Origin: Siphonobacter curvatus
Lineage (GTDB): Bacteria > Bacteroidota > Bacteroidia > Cytophagales > Spirosomataceae
Direction: 5' to 3'
Length of the DNA: 64,000 nt
Assembly (NCBI RefSeq): GCF_002943425.1
Contig: NZ_PTRA01000001.1
Span: 1,364,001-1,428,000, forward strand
Under the pieces are notes generated by a model. That model searched no databases. It was not told where the DNA came from and saw only the letters and a program-made list of their open reading frames with translations. A program made the position numbers and the translations under genes. Of this stretch, positions 18,979 through 27,689 are shown in pieces; the stretch's first letter is position 1, and the number at the start of each line of letters is the position of its first letter.

Positions 18979-20739
18979 ATGAAAGGTATACATACACTGA
19001 TGGTGGCTGGTAGCCTGCTGGGTTTAATGACCAGCTGCGAGAAAGCTCTGGATAAAACCGACCTGGGTTCCACGCCACCGGAACTGATTTACAATGATTC
19101 CACGCTGACGAACCTGAGTCTGAACTACCTCTATGATCAGAACCTGCCCACCTGGGGCGGAACCTGGGGAACGTCCAGTAACTTATCAGACGAATCTTAC
19201 GGAGAAAGCAAATACTTTGAAGGAACCATTCAGCCGAATGACGTAGCTGACTTTGGAACAGCTCTGAGCAATACCAACAACTACGCCAAAATCCGGCAGT
19301 TGAATATGTTTCTGGAGGAGGTCAGCAAAGGAGCCCTGCAACCTTCTACCAAAAACCGGATGAAAGCTCAGGCTTTCTTCTTCCGGGCCTGGCGGTATTT
19401 CGATCTGGTACGGATCTACGGGGGCGTACCCCTGATCCTAACGCCACAGTATGCGGTAGGCGTGGAAGCGAAGGAAGGAACCTTTGTTCCCCGGAATACG
19501 ACGACGGAGACCTATACGCAGATTACGGCCGATCTGGATTCGGCGATGCGGTACCTGCCCAATACCTGGAATACCTCGGATTGGGGTCGGATTACGAAAG
19601 GAGCCGCCGCCGCACTTAAGGCTCGGGTGTTGTTGTACGCAGCCAGTCCGCAGTTCAACCCCGGCGACGTCAAGAGCAAGTGGCAGGCGGCGTATGACGC
19701 CAGCGTACAGGCCAACGCGATTCTGACGGCCAGTGGCTACAAATTGAATGACTCATTTGATCAGCTATGGTTCCAGGAAGTGAATAACCCGGAAGCCGTT
19801 TTCATTACGGGTTTTAATACGAACTCAGGCGGTCAGTTGAACAAAAATAACGGATACGATAATTCGACTCGGCCCTCCTACACGGGCACGGGCGGTGGCT
19901 CGAACCAGCCTTCCTGGGAACTGGTCAAAGCTTTCCCGATGCTAGATGGTAAGAAACCCGGCGAATCGGCGAAGTACGCGTATTCGGATACGCTGTTCTA
20001 CAAAAACCGGGATCCTCGTTTTGGAAAAACCATTGCCTACAACGGTGCTACCTGGCCCTTGAATGGGAATACGAATTATCGGCTCTGGACGTATTTTGCC
20101 GGTGGAAAAACCGTCGAGCAACGGGCCAGTAACACGGGTTTTTACACGCGGAAGGCCATTAACCCCAGCCTCGCGATTGGTGAAGTTCAATTCGCGGGTA
20201 CGGACTGGATGGAAATTCGCTTTGCCGAAGTACTGTTGAATCTGGCGGAAAGTGCCGTAGGCGTAGACCGATTCGATGATGCCTATACGCAACTGAAAGC
20301 CATTCGGAAACGGGCTGGTATTGAAGCGGGTACTAACGGTCTGTACGGTTTGAAAGAAAACATGACCCGGGCTGAACTCTTTGAGGCCATTCTGCACGAA
20401 CGGCAGATTGAGTTTGCCTTCGAAGGAAAACGTTTCTGGGATCTGCGACGCTGGAAACTAATCGAAAAAACGCTGAACGGCAAACGTCGTACCGGAGTAA
20501 TTATCAACCTGAAAACGACGGGCGTTCCCGCTGATTTCGCGACTACTCGTAATGACGTCAACCTGGACGAGGCGTATCGAAAATACTTTACGATCTCTTT
20601 CAAGGATATGGATACGCGGTATACGATCAACTGGAAGCCGGAATATTACTTCTTTGCCATTCCACAATCGGCAATCGATAATAACCCGAGACTCATTCAG
20701 AATAATACCTGGGGTGGTTCTTTCGATCCAGTTCAGTAG
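18979..20739 (+). CDS. SusD/RagB-family glycan-binding lipoprotein
   Basis: From ATG 18979 the protein is 586 residues long and has a lipobox LMTSC with Cys20, so it is anchored in the outer membrane and probably surface-exposed. The helical TPR-like body carries SusD hallmarks: KAQAFFFRAWRYFDLVRIYGGVPLI around residue 130, and near the C-terminus RAELFEAILHERQIEFAFEGKRFWDLRRW. SusD proteins bind the target glycan and close over SusC. A TTG four codons upstream is in frame but does not fit the signal peptide. It is translationally close to susC (12-bp gap) and is followed by a strong terminator. Confidence 0.95.
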   Translation: MKGIHTLMVAGSLLGLMTSCEKALDKTDLGSTPPELIYNDSTLTNLSLNYLYDQNLPTWGGTWGTSSNLSDESYGESKYFEGTIQPNDVADFGTALSNTNNYAKIRQLNMFLEEVSKGALQPSTKNRMKAQAFFFRAWRYFDLVRIYGGVPLILTPQYAVGVEAKEGTFVPRNTTTETYTQITADLDSAMRYLPNTWNTSDWGRITKGAAAALKARVLLYAASPQFNPGDVKSKWQAAYDASVQANAILTASGYKLNDSFDQLWFQEVNNPEAVFITGFNTNSGGQLNKNNGYDNSTRPSYTGTGGGSNQPSWELVKAFPMLDGKKPGESAKYAYSDTLFYKNRDPRFGKTIAYNGATWPLNGNTNYRLWTYFAGGKTVEQRASNTGFYTRKAINPSLAIGEVQFAGTDWMEIRFAEVLLNLAESAVGVDRFDDAYTQLKAIRKRAGIEAGTNGLYGLKENMTRAELFEAILHERQIEFAFEGKRFWDLRRWKLIEKTLNGKRRTGVIINLKTTGVPADFATTRNDVNLDEAYRKYFTISFKDMDTRYTINWKPEYYFFAIPQSAIDNNPRLIQNNTWGGSFDPVQ

Positions 20740-20752
20740 TGCGAGATTTAGT

Positions 20753-20801
20753 CAACCTACAACAACCCGGAGGCTTCAAGCCTTCGGGTTGTTGTAGGTT
20801 G
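20753..20801 (+). terminator. Intrinsic terminator after susD
   Basis: The arms CAACCTACAACAACCCG (20753-20769) and its exact complement (20785-20801) are extended inward by AGGCTT/AAGCCT with one mismatch, giving a stem of about 24 bp. GGGGGCTTTTATT follows. It lies 14 bp after the susD stop. Confidence 0.85.
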
Positions 20802-20863
20802 GGGGCTTTTATTAGAGAAATTCCCAGGTTACGCTGCATGGCCTAGGGGGACGGGTGCAAGCA

Positions 20864-20914
20864 CCCCGCATTGCATACGGGGCTATGGATGTTGAACCCC
20901 TTCGCGGTTGGGTA
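20864..20914. repeat. Dispersed structured repeat, copy 1
   Basis: The element contains CCCCG-(N8)-CGGGG, then CTATGGATGTT, then GAACCCCTTCGCGGTT, giving two small hairpins in a row. A GGGTGCAAGCACCC hairpin lies just before it. A near copy occurs at 35608-35660 in the same orientation. Confidence 0.55.
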
Positions 20915-21248
20915 CTCATTTGAAAAAGGAGGGAAGCAATAGACGTTTCGCAGCTTTCGGATTTATAATTCCGTGAATTAAAAATTCACAACAGCTGGGT
21001 TCCTGATTGCAAATCAGGAATAGCAAAGAAATACGAGTTAGTAGAGAGGAAGACTGTTAGCTAATCCGGAAGGGTTTAAGTTGATTAGCCCTGGGTACAC
21101 CCAGGGACATCGTTACTCCGCTGTGTACACGCTTCATGATTGCTCCATGGCATATACAACCAGCCATTTTTTTGCATAAAATAGCATCACGCTGAAAACG
21201 ATGCATCCGCTTTTGATAAATTCACCCACCACTTGATTCCTCAAGGTT

Positions 21249-22187
21249 ATGAAAACACGTTTTCTGTATATCCTACTCCTATCTTCGCTGATCGCCTCTA
21301 CCGCACACAGTCAACTGACCGACTACCAGGTCTGGAACGGACAAAGCAATGGTCAGCTCGTGTTACGCCGCTGGCAACAGGATGGGAAAAACTATTACTG
21401 GATGGTTAATCCGAAAACGCTGGAGACGACCATCGTACCGGATGTGGTCGTACAGCCGCTGGAACCACAGGCGGTTTCCCGTACCATCGCGGGCACTGCT
21501 TACGGTCGGGCGTTAAAGCAGGAGCAGCTACGAGCGGGGCCTTTGCAGGACGCTGGAATCGAACGTACGAATGTCAACGAAAAAGGCTTTAGCCTAACGA
21601 TGGATTTATGTCCTTCCCATAAACCGTTAACCCGTTCCGTATTCGAAGACCTCATCGCCGCTTTCGAACCCGAAGAGAAACCCATACCGCTTACTATCAC
21701 CATCACCGGACTCTGGATTCAAAGCCACAAAGATGACCTGGAATGGCTGAAAATTCTCGAAAAACGCGGTGACTTACGCATTACCTGGGTGAACCATTCC
21801 TTTCACCACTACTTCAATCCGAAGCTGCCCCTAACCCGCAATTTCCTGTTAAAAAACGGTACAAATATTCAGGATGAAGTGTTACAGAATGAACAGGCCA
21901 TGATTACTAATGGATTACTGCCTTCCATCTTCTTTCGCTTCCCTGGACTAATTTCTGACCGATCCATTTTTGATGAAATCCTCAAGTTGGGTTTGTTACC
22001 GCTCGGAAGCGACGCCTGGCTGGCGAAGGGACAAATACCCCAGAACGGGAGTATCGTTCTCATTCATCCGAACGGCAACGAACCCATCGGTATCGCCGAT
22101 TTTGTGAAATTAGTGAAAAGCAAAGCTTCCTCCATTCGTAAGAAAGACTGGTTGCTGTATGATTTGCCCGCCAGTCTGTCGAAATGA
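21249..22187 (+). CDS. Secreted polysaccharide deacetylase-like protein (NodB fold)
   Basis: The 312-residue protein has a signal peptide ending TAHSQ. A beta-rich N-terminal part of about 100 residues precedes a NodB-like domain, with FSLTMDLCPSHK supplying the catalytic/metal Asp position and WVNHSFHHYF supplying the HxxxH metal motif; RFPG and the later IVLIHPNG follow the usual order. Such carbohydrate esterase 4 relatives remove N- or O-acetyl groups from peptidoglycan, chitin or xylan. The first motif is DLCPSH instead of the common TFDDG, so activity may differ. Its stop is 5 bp from the convergent DUF2891 gene. Confidence 0.75.
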   Translation: MKTRFLYILLLSSLIASTAHSQLTDYQVWNGQSNGQLVLRRWQQDGKNYYWMVNPKTLETTIVPDVVVQPLEPQAVSRTIAGTAYGRALKQEQLRAGPLQDAGIERTNVNEKGFSLTMDLCPSHKPLTRSVFEDLIAAFEPEEKPIPLTITITGLWIQSHKDDLEWLKILEKRGDLRITWVNHSFHHYFNPKLPLTRNFLLKNGTNIQDEVLQNEQAMITNGLLPSIFFRFPGLISDRSIFDEILKLGLLPLGSDAWLAKGQIPQNGSIVLIHPNGNEPIGIADFVKLVKSKASSIRKKDWLLYDLPASLSK

Positions 22188-22192
22188 ATCGT

Positions 22193-23263
22193 TTATTTCA
22201 TACTCAACGCGTAAACGGCAAAGGAAGCCAGCCAGTGTTCGCCACCGTAATTACCAGCAGCCACGTGCGGTAGGGTTTTGCTCAGGTGTTCGCTGGCACT
22301 TTCGAGCAGTAACTGACGACGTTTATCCTGTTTCGGTAAGGCAGAAGCAATGCCCTTCATGCACCAGGCTCGGCTCAGGCAAAGACCATCGAGGTGAACG
22401 ATGGAGTAATCCGTACGGTCGCTTACGAAAGGTAGCTTGGTCACCGTGTTCAGACTTTCCTTGCTTAAGTAGCGATCGAACCAGTTCAGAAACTCCTTGG
22501 CAGGCAAAACCCGACGCATCAGATCGCAGACTTCCAGCGAAGGCGACAGAAAATCCGTACCGTCGGGTTCCTGATAACCCGGTGCGTTGGTATTGCCGCC
22601 GTAATAATCTTTGCTTCGCTGAATAATCAGTTTTTCAAACTCCGTATCCTTGACAGTTCGGGCGTAATCCAGGGCAAATACCAGACCAAAAGCCGTATTG
22701 GGGTGCACGCCCGTGCGATTGGGATAGGTTTGTTTGGGTAGAAAGTTTTTCCAGAGCGTCAGGATTTTGGCCGTGAGGGGCTGAAGATTCCGATGCCAGA
22801 CTTTGGCCTGTGGGTCGTTCCAGGTTTGCAGCTCTTCGTCTAGTTTCAGCAACCAGGCCCAGCCGTAGGTACGCTCAAAGCCTTTCGCCAATTTGTAAGT
22901 ATCGAAATACGCCGCTTCCGCCTGTAGGCGTGAGGCCTGAAAACTTGAATCCAGTACAGCCCGAATAGCCGACTGCTCGGGCAATGTTGGAAACGTTTTC
23001 AGCAATCGTACGAGCATCCAGTGTCCGTGTACGGAGGAATGCCAATCCAGACAACCGTAGAAGGAAGGGTGTAATTGCTGAGGCGTTAGTTGGAGATCCG
23101 ACTCAAATTCGTACGTATGATTGGGCTTGTTAGGGAGTACCTGCGTGATACAATGCAGGGGTAGGCTCGCTAAATGGGAAGCCTGAGCTTCGGTTAAAGA
23201 AGGGGTCTGAGCCAGCACCTGACCACTCATCGCCAGACCGGCCAAGAAGATACCGTATTTCAT
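22193..23263 (-). CDS. DUF2891 family secreted protein
   Basis: From ATG 23263 the protein has a signal peptide ending QVLAQ; an alternative ATG lies at 23272. The mature part of about 335 residues is helical, with conserved-looking HPSFYGCLDWHSSVHGHWMLVRLL, FERTYGWAWLLKLDEEL and DFLSPSLEVCDLMRRVL. These match DUF2891, a family of unknown function whose fold resembles the helical toroids of glycosidases or epimerases. A role in carbohydrate metabolism is only a guess. The gene is monocistronic by position: a hairpin separates it from the upstream lipoprotein gene. Confidence 0.8.
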   Translation of the reverse strand: MKYGIFLAGLAMSGQVLAQTPSLTEAQASHLASLPLHCITQVLPNKPNHTYEFESDLQLTPQQLHPSFYGCLDWHSSVHGHWMLVRLLKTFPTLPEQSAIRAVLDSSFQASRLQAEAAYFDTYKLAKGFERTYGWAWLLKLDEELQTWNDPQAKVWHRNLQPLTAKILTLWKNFLPKQTYPNRTGVHPNTAFGLVFALDYARTVKDTEFEKLIIQRSKDYYGGNTNAPGYQEPDGTDFLSPSLEVCDLMRRVLPAKEFLNWFDRYLSKESLNTVTKLPFVSDRTDYSIVHLDGLCLSRAWCMKGIASALPKQDKRRQLLLESASEHLSKTLPHVAAGNYGGEHWLASFAVYALSMK

Positions 23264-23301
23264 TGCGTTCATTGAGGAAAAGAAACGGGCCCCAAAAGCG
23301 G

Positions 23302-23346
23302 TTGCCCGGATTCGTTACAAGTTATCACCGTAACGAATCCGGGCAA
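23302..23346. terminator. Strong hairpin between the small lipoprotein gene and DUF2891
   Basis: There are 17-bp perfect arms (TTGCCCGGATTCGTTAC and its complement) around an 11-nt loop. On the minus strand it lies downstream of the lipoprotein gene, but the following T tract is weak (GCTTTTGG). Confidence 0.6.
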
Positions 23347-23460
23347 TGCGGCAATGAATAAAATCAGATCGTTGAAGGTAAAAATGGTTGTCGGTTGAAC
23401 GTTTTGCGACTGGATACGCCACTCATCCTTTCCTCACACACGGGGGACGAGCGTAAAAAA

Positions 23461-23757
23461 CTAACGAGAAGCTTTTGCGGGCTGGGCGGTTGGTGGCGTT
23501 TGTTGAGCTGCCTGAGCGTTACGATTGGGTTTATAAATAGCACCCGTGGCAAAATCAACAATGAGCCCCGGCCAGAATAAAATAATATCGGCAATCAGGG
23601 CACCGGTACGAACGGCTCGCTGGGGTTCACCCGCTCCCGGTTTACGTCGTTGATGATCGGTAATGCGTCCGCCAAAAACGGTGGCACAACTACTCAGCGA
23701 AGCGGTAAGCGTAAGGGTACACAGTCCCAGTACAAGGTACTTTTTGAGGGCTTTCAT
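23461..23757 (-). CDS. Small lipoprotein of unknown function (CATVFGG type)
   Basis: The 98-residue protein begins MKALKKYLVLGLC and has a lipobox ending LSSCATVFGG, so it should be lipidated. After a basic stretch (DHQRRKPGAGEPQRAVR) there is one hydrophobic segment (ALIADIILFWPGLIVDFATGAIY) and a Pro/Gln/Ala-rich tail. Similar short lipoproteins occur in many Bacteroidetes, and the CATVFGG/DFATGAIY pattern resembles YceK/YidQ-like proteins. Function is unknown. A start at an in-frame TTG three codons earlier is less likely. No operon partner is close by. Confidence 0.7.
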   Translation of the reverse strand: MKALKKYLVLGLCTLTLTASLSSCATVFGGRITDHQRRKPGAGEPQRAVRTGALIADIILFWPGLIVDFATGAIYKPNRNAQAAQQTPPTAQPAKASR

Positions 23758-23766
23758 AATAAACAA

Positions 23767-24041
23767 AACAATTTCAGGTTGAAGGAAACAGGGGGATAGT
23801 CGTCGGTTCGAATTCCCTACAGTAGCGGCTTTTTAGGGAGATTTCTGCCGGCGACTTTACAAAAGTGGCTCTATACCGTCGGCCATTCCAGAACAAGCCG
23901 AACCAGGTGCCAGCAATACGGACTGAAGTGTATAAAACGGAGAATGAACCGTAGAGACTACGGAAGCTGAAAAAGCAGAAACCCCGGATTTATTTCCTGA
24001 AGCAGGAATAAATCCGGGGTTTGCATAAAAGCGAAATAGGA
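23767..24041. other. Non-coding spacer between lipoprotein gene and hemF end
   Basis: No coding signal is seen in 275 bp. Apart from the terminator at 23979-24022 nothing stands out. Confidence 0.4.
23979..24022 (-). terminator. Terminator after hemF
   Basis: The arms AAACCCCGGATTTATT and its complement, plus CCTG/CAGG, flank a short loop, with one bulged T. It is 19 bp beyond the hemF stop. Confidence 0.75.
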
Positions 24042-24938
24042 CTATACCCAGTCTACGCCTTTGCGTAACCAGGCCAGTGTCTGAGCTTCGGCACTGCCCG
24101 GCTCGGGGTGATGATCGTATTCCCAGCGGGCTAGGGGAGGTAAACTCATGAGAATGGATTCCGTACGACCGTTGGTTTCCAAACCAAATTTGGTACCTCG
24201 GTCATGGACCAGATTAAACTCGACGTACCGACCCCGACGCAGGAGTTGCCAGTCGCGTTGAGCCTCCGTATAAGGCTCGTCCCGATGTTTCAACATCAGG
24301 CTGGTATAAATCGGAGCGAAGGATTCGCCGATGGCCTTGGTAAATTCAAACAGCTGTTCTTTGCTTAGCGTTTCGGAGGGTTTTAAATAGTCGTAGAAAA
24401 TTCCTCCAATACCCCGCGTTTCGTCGCGGTGCGGCGAAAAGAAATACTCGTCCGCCCAATTCTTAAATTTGGGATAGTACTCCGGCGAAAAACGGTCACA
24501 GGCTGCTTTCAATTGCTGGTGAAACCAGCGGGCATCCGCTTCGTTAACGTAATGGGGGGTTAAGTCGATGCCCCCGCCAAACCAACAGGTTCCCGTTGAA
24601 AGCTCAAAGTACCGAACGTTCATGTGAATGATGGGTACATTCGGATTCACCGGATGTTGTACAATCGAAACGCCCGTGGCAAAGAATTCCGTGCCTTCTT
24701 CCACGCCCAGAGAAGCCCGCATTTTCGGATGAATTTCACCCGATACGGCGGAAAACCCTACGCCTCCCTTTTCGAGAACTGCTCCATCGGCAATGACCCG
24801 CGAGCGACCTCCGCCGCCGCCGGGACGTTCCCAGTGATCTTCCCGGAATTGGGCCTTTCCATCGGCTTTTTCCAACTCCTGGCAGATGTGATCCTGCAAT
24901 CCCTTGAAGTACTCGGAAATCTGATATTTATCAATCAT
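24042..24938 (-). CDS. hemF: Oxygen-dependent coproporphyrinogen III oxidase
   Basis: The 298-residue cytoplasmic enzyme performs the O2-dependent double oxidative decarboxylation of coproporphyrinogen III to protoporphyrinogen IX in haem synthesis. Family motifs are present in order: WERPGGGGGRSRVI, HPVNPNVPIIHMNVRYFE, WFGGGIDLTPHY, FSPHRDETRGIGGIFYDYL, and RRGRYVEFNLVHDRGTKFGL near the end. Length is normal for HemF. It starts 4 bp after the stop of the PBP1A gene, so the two are probably transcribed together even though they are functionally unrelated. A terminator follows it. Confidence 0.97.
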   Translation of the reverse strand: MIDKYQISEYFKGLQDHICQELEKADGKAQFREDHWERPGGGGGRSRVIADGAVLEKGGVGFSAVSGEIHPKMRASLGVEEGTEFFATGVSIVQHPVNPNVPIIHMNVRYFELSTGTCWFGGGIDLTPHYVNEADARWFHQQLKAACDRFSPEYYPKFKNWADEYFFSPHRDETRGIGGIFYDYLKPSETLSKEQLFEFTKAIGESFAPIYTSLMLKHRDEPYTEAQRDWQLLRRGRYVEFNLVHDRGTKFGLETNGRTESILMSLPPLARWEYDHHPEPGSAEAQTLAWLRKGVDWV

Positions 24939-24942
24939 GCGT

Positions 24943-27561
24943 TTAATTAAAATTCAGGGTACTGTCGGGTCTGGGCTCCACGATGGGGGGAGCAAAGAGA
25001 TCTTCCAGCGAATCATTTTCAAAGTAATTCGTGGTATCACTTTGAATCGGAGCGTACCAAGTCTGGCAGGATTTATATTCCTTCGTAACAATCAGGTTCA
25101 ACTCCTGTTCAGTTGGGAATGGTTTAAGGATATACGCCCCGCTATTCAGAATACGCAGCATGAAATCTTTGTAGATTGGCAAGGCCGTTTGAGCCCCTTC
25201 CCCGCGTCGACCTTTAAAGTGAATACTTCGGTCATCCCCGCCGACCCAGACGCCCGTCACCAGATCGGTGGTTACGCCCATGAACCAGCCGTCGGAATAG
25301 TTGGACGTGGTACCCGTCTTACCCCCGAAAGAATCGTACAGCGTCTGTCGCGATACGCCTTTAGGGTTGAATTGCCAAAGCAGTCGCGAGGAAGTACCAC
25401 CACCCGTGATACCACCCTGCAACATGTTACGCAAGAGAAAAGCTGATTCCGGACGAATTACCTGCGTACGGTTTTTCACAGCGGTATCTTTGAAGTCGGC
25501 CAGTACTTCGCCATCGCGATCTTCAATGCGGATGACGAGTTGCGGCTCAATCCGGAACCCGCCGTTGAGGAACGTAGCGTAGGCCTGTACCATTTCGTAC
25601 AAAGACACGTCCTCCGAACCCAGACCTACCGAAGGAACGGGCTGAATCCGGCTCTTGATCCCCAGCTTATGGGCGTACATGGCTACCGTATCGGGCGTAA
25701 CCAGATCCGTTACTTGGGCGGCCACCGAATTGATGGAACGGGCCATGGCTTCGCGTAACGTCATGTCACGATAGGTGAAATAGCCTTCCGCGTTTTGGGG
25801 CGACCATTTTTTGACTTCACCCTTTTCTTCGTACACTTTCGTAAATGGCTGATCTTTCACCTGATAACAGGGACTCAAATTCCGGGGGCCATCAATCGCC
25901 GAACAGTACATAATCGGCTTAAAGGTCGAACCGGGCTGACGCTTGGCCTGCCGTACGTGATCGTACTTGAAATAGTTGTAGTCCAGACCACCCACCCAGG
26001 CCTTGATATAGCCCGTTTGGGGATCCATGGCGAACATGCCCGCCTGTAGCATCCGTTTGTAGTACGACAGAGAATCCAGGGAGGAAAATTCCTGTTCAGT
26101 ACGGGTAATCTGCGGTTCGTCATCGGTCCGGGCTTTGTCATTCCAGGCAAAGACGCGTACCGGATGTTTTCTGTTTTTCAGATAATACCAGACGGAATCG
26201 GGTTGATTAGGGTAGCGTTTGGCCAGGGCCTTATAGGCTTCCGTGCGTTTCGCTGCAGAGTCCAGGAAGTTAGGGATTTCCTGACCATTCTCGTAAATCC
26301 AGGGATTACGTGAGCCCCAGTGACCTTTAAATTCCCGCTGGGTTTTCCGCATGTTGCTAACCAGAGCCTTGATAGCATCCGACTGCATGCGGGAGTCGAT
26401 CGTCGTGTAGATTTTCAGACCATCGGTGTACAAATCCACGCGTTCGTCGTTGGCTTCGGCCCACTTGGCCACGGCTTCGGCAATGTATTTCTTGAAGTAG
26501 CCTTCATAACCCACGGCTTCTTCTTCCTGCAAGGCTTTTTCGCGGTCGGTACGCACACCCAGATCGAGGCCTGCAATGGAATCCGACTGAGCGGCGGTCA
26601 GGTAGCCGTACTTGGCCATCTGAGCGAGTACCACGTTCCGGCGTTCCTTGGATCGTTCCGGATTCAGAAACGGGTTATAGGTAGTTGTTGCTTTCTGAAG
26701 ACCGACCAGTACCGCACCTTCCTGTACACTCAGGTCCTGGGGTTGTTTGCCAAAGTAAACGCGGGCCGCCGTTCGAACTCCGTAGGTGTTAGAGCCGAAA
26801 TCGACCGTATTGAAATACATCAGCAGAATGTCCTGTTTGGAGTACTGCCGTTCGAGTTTCATAGCCGTAAGCCATTCTTTCGATTTAATGACAAACAAAC
26901 CAAAAACGGGTATGGAGCCGAGTAAGCCTTTCCGGGCAATGCCCTGCTTCTTACGGATTTTAAACAGGTTTTTCGCGACTTGTTGAGTAATGGTCGAACC
27001 ACCACCGCGTTGATTACCAGTAACGACCCCATACGCCACGCGACCCATGGCCGTCCAGTCAATACCGCCATGCTCGTAGAAACGGGCATCTTCGGTAGCG
27101 ATCAGGGCATCAATGAGGTGCTTGGGGAGTTCATCAAAGTTCCGTACGGGGGTACGGTTTTCCGTAAAGAAACGTCCGATGGGTTTTCCATCCGCCGTAT
27201 AAATTTCGGAGGCTACGGCCAGGTCAGGGTTGGCGAGCTCTTCGGTACTGGGCGTTTCGCCGGTGAGGTACAGGAAATTTGTTTCCAGTACAAACCAGTA
27301 TACCAGCAGCAAAACGATAAGATTGATACCAAAACTGGCAATGCGACCTGGCCAGGGATGCCTGCGGCGGAAGGCCCGGTACGGAGCCCGGACCCGGTGT
27401 AGCCAGAAGTCGGATACGTTGGTTTCGAAGCGTACATAGGGTTGTCCGATGATTCGTACCAGCAGCATACGAATCAGGCTCCAGAGCTTACTAAAGATCC
27501 AGACGAAGGGAAACGTAATGATTTTCCAGAGCGTACTGAAAAAGACGCGTATTTTTTTCAT
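24943..27561 (-). CDS. Bifunctional penicillin-binding protein 1A (transglycosylase/transpeptidase)
   Basis: I use ATG 27561 (MKKIRVFFSTLWK); an earlier in-frame ATG at 27609 would add 16 residues without clear support. After a cytoplasmic stretch and one TM helix (FGINLIVLLLVYWFVLETNFLYL), the GT51 transglycosylase shows EDARFYEHGGIDW with the catalytic Glu, and GGGSTITQQVAKNLF. The transpeptidase has STFK (active Ser), SINS and KTGTTSNYSDGW. Class A PBPs polymerise and cross-link peptidoglycan at the inner membrane. About 872 residues is usual. It shares a transcript with hemF and is preceded by the bidirectional hairpin at 27621-27659. Confidence 0.94.
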   Translation of the reverse strand: MKKIRVFFSTLWKIITFPFVWIFSKLWSLIRMLLVRIIGQPYVRFETNVSDFWLHRVRAPYRAFRRRHPWPGRIASFGINLIVLLLVYWFVLETNFLYLTGETPSTEELANPDLAVASEIYTADGKPIGRFFTENRTPVRNFDELPKHLIDALIATEDARFYEHGGIDWTAMGRVAYGVVTGNQRGGGSTITQQVAKNLFKIRKKQGIARKGLLGSIPVFGLFVIKSKEWLTAMKLERQYSKQDILLMYFNTVDFGSNTYGVRTAARVYFGKQPQDLSVQEGAVLVGLQKATTTYNPFLNPERSKERRNVVLAQMAKYGYLTAAQSDSIAGLDLGVRTDREKALQEEEAVGYEGYFKKYIAEAVAKWAEANDERVDLYTDGLKIYTTIDSRMQSDAIKALVSNMRKTQREFKGHWGSRNPWIYENGQEIPNFLDSAAKRTEAYKALAKRYPNQPDSVWYYLKNRKHPVRVFAWNDKARTDDEPQITRTEQEFSSLDSLSYYKRMLQAGMFAMDPQTGYIKAWVGGLDYNYFKYDHVRQAKRQPGSTFKPIMYCSAIDGPRNLSPCYQVKDQPFTKVYEEKGEVKKWSPQNAEGYFTYRDMTLREAMARSINSVAAQVTDLVTPDTVAMYAHKLGIKSRIQPVPSVGLGSEDVSLYEMVQAYATFLNGGFRIEPQLVIRIEDRDGEVLADFKDTAVKNRTQVIRPESAFLLRNMLQGGITGGGTSSRLLWQFNPKGVSRQTLYDSFGGKTGTTSNYSDGWFMGVTTDLVTGVWVGGDDRSIHFKGRRGEGAQTALPIYKDFMLRILNSGAYILKPFPTEQELNLIVTKEYKSCQTWYAPIQSDTTNYFENDSLEDLFAPPIVEPRPDSTLNFN

Positions 27562-27620
27562 GCGTGCGTAATAGACCTGCCAATGGGCGGATGGGGCGAA
27601 GTTAAACACTTCCCAGCAAA

Positions 27621-27659
27621 AAATAAGCCCTTCCGATATTAACTCAGAAGGGCTTATTT
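27621..27659 (-). terminator. Terminator after the bacilliredoxin gene
   Basis: The arms AAATAAGCCCTTC and GAAGGGCTTATTT surround a 13-nt loop. A tracts on the left and T tracts on the right make it potentially bidirectional, but only the minus-strand gene ends here. Confidence 0.85.
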
Positions 27660-27689
27660 TTATTTTATCCGCCAGAGGCGTTGATTTTC

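Larger units (their letters stand above)
20740..21248. other. 509-bp non-coding spacer with several hairpins
   Basis: No gene is supported. After the terminator the stretch contains a repeat element shared with 35.6 kb, then TTCCTGATT-GCA-AATCAGGAA near 21000, and further GC-rich hairpins such as CCCTGGGTACACCCAGGG around 21090-21107. The dense secondary structure suggests decayed repeat elements or a structured RNA. Confidence 0.5.

Noticed and set aside
27562-27609. Upstream start for PBP1A
   Set aside because: The additional 16 residues are not membrane or family-like; the downstream ATG gives the typical basic start.
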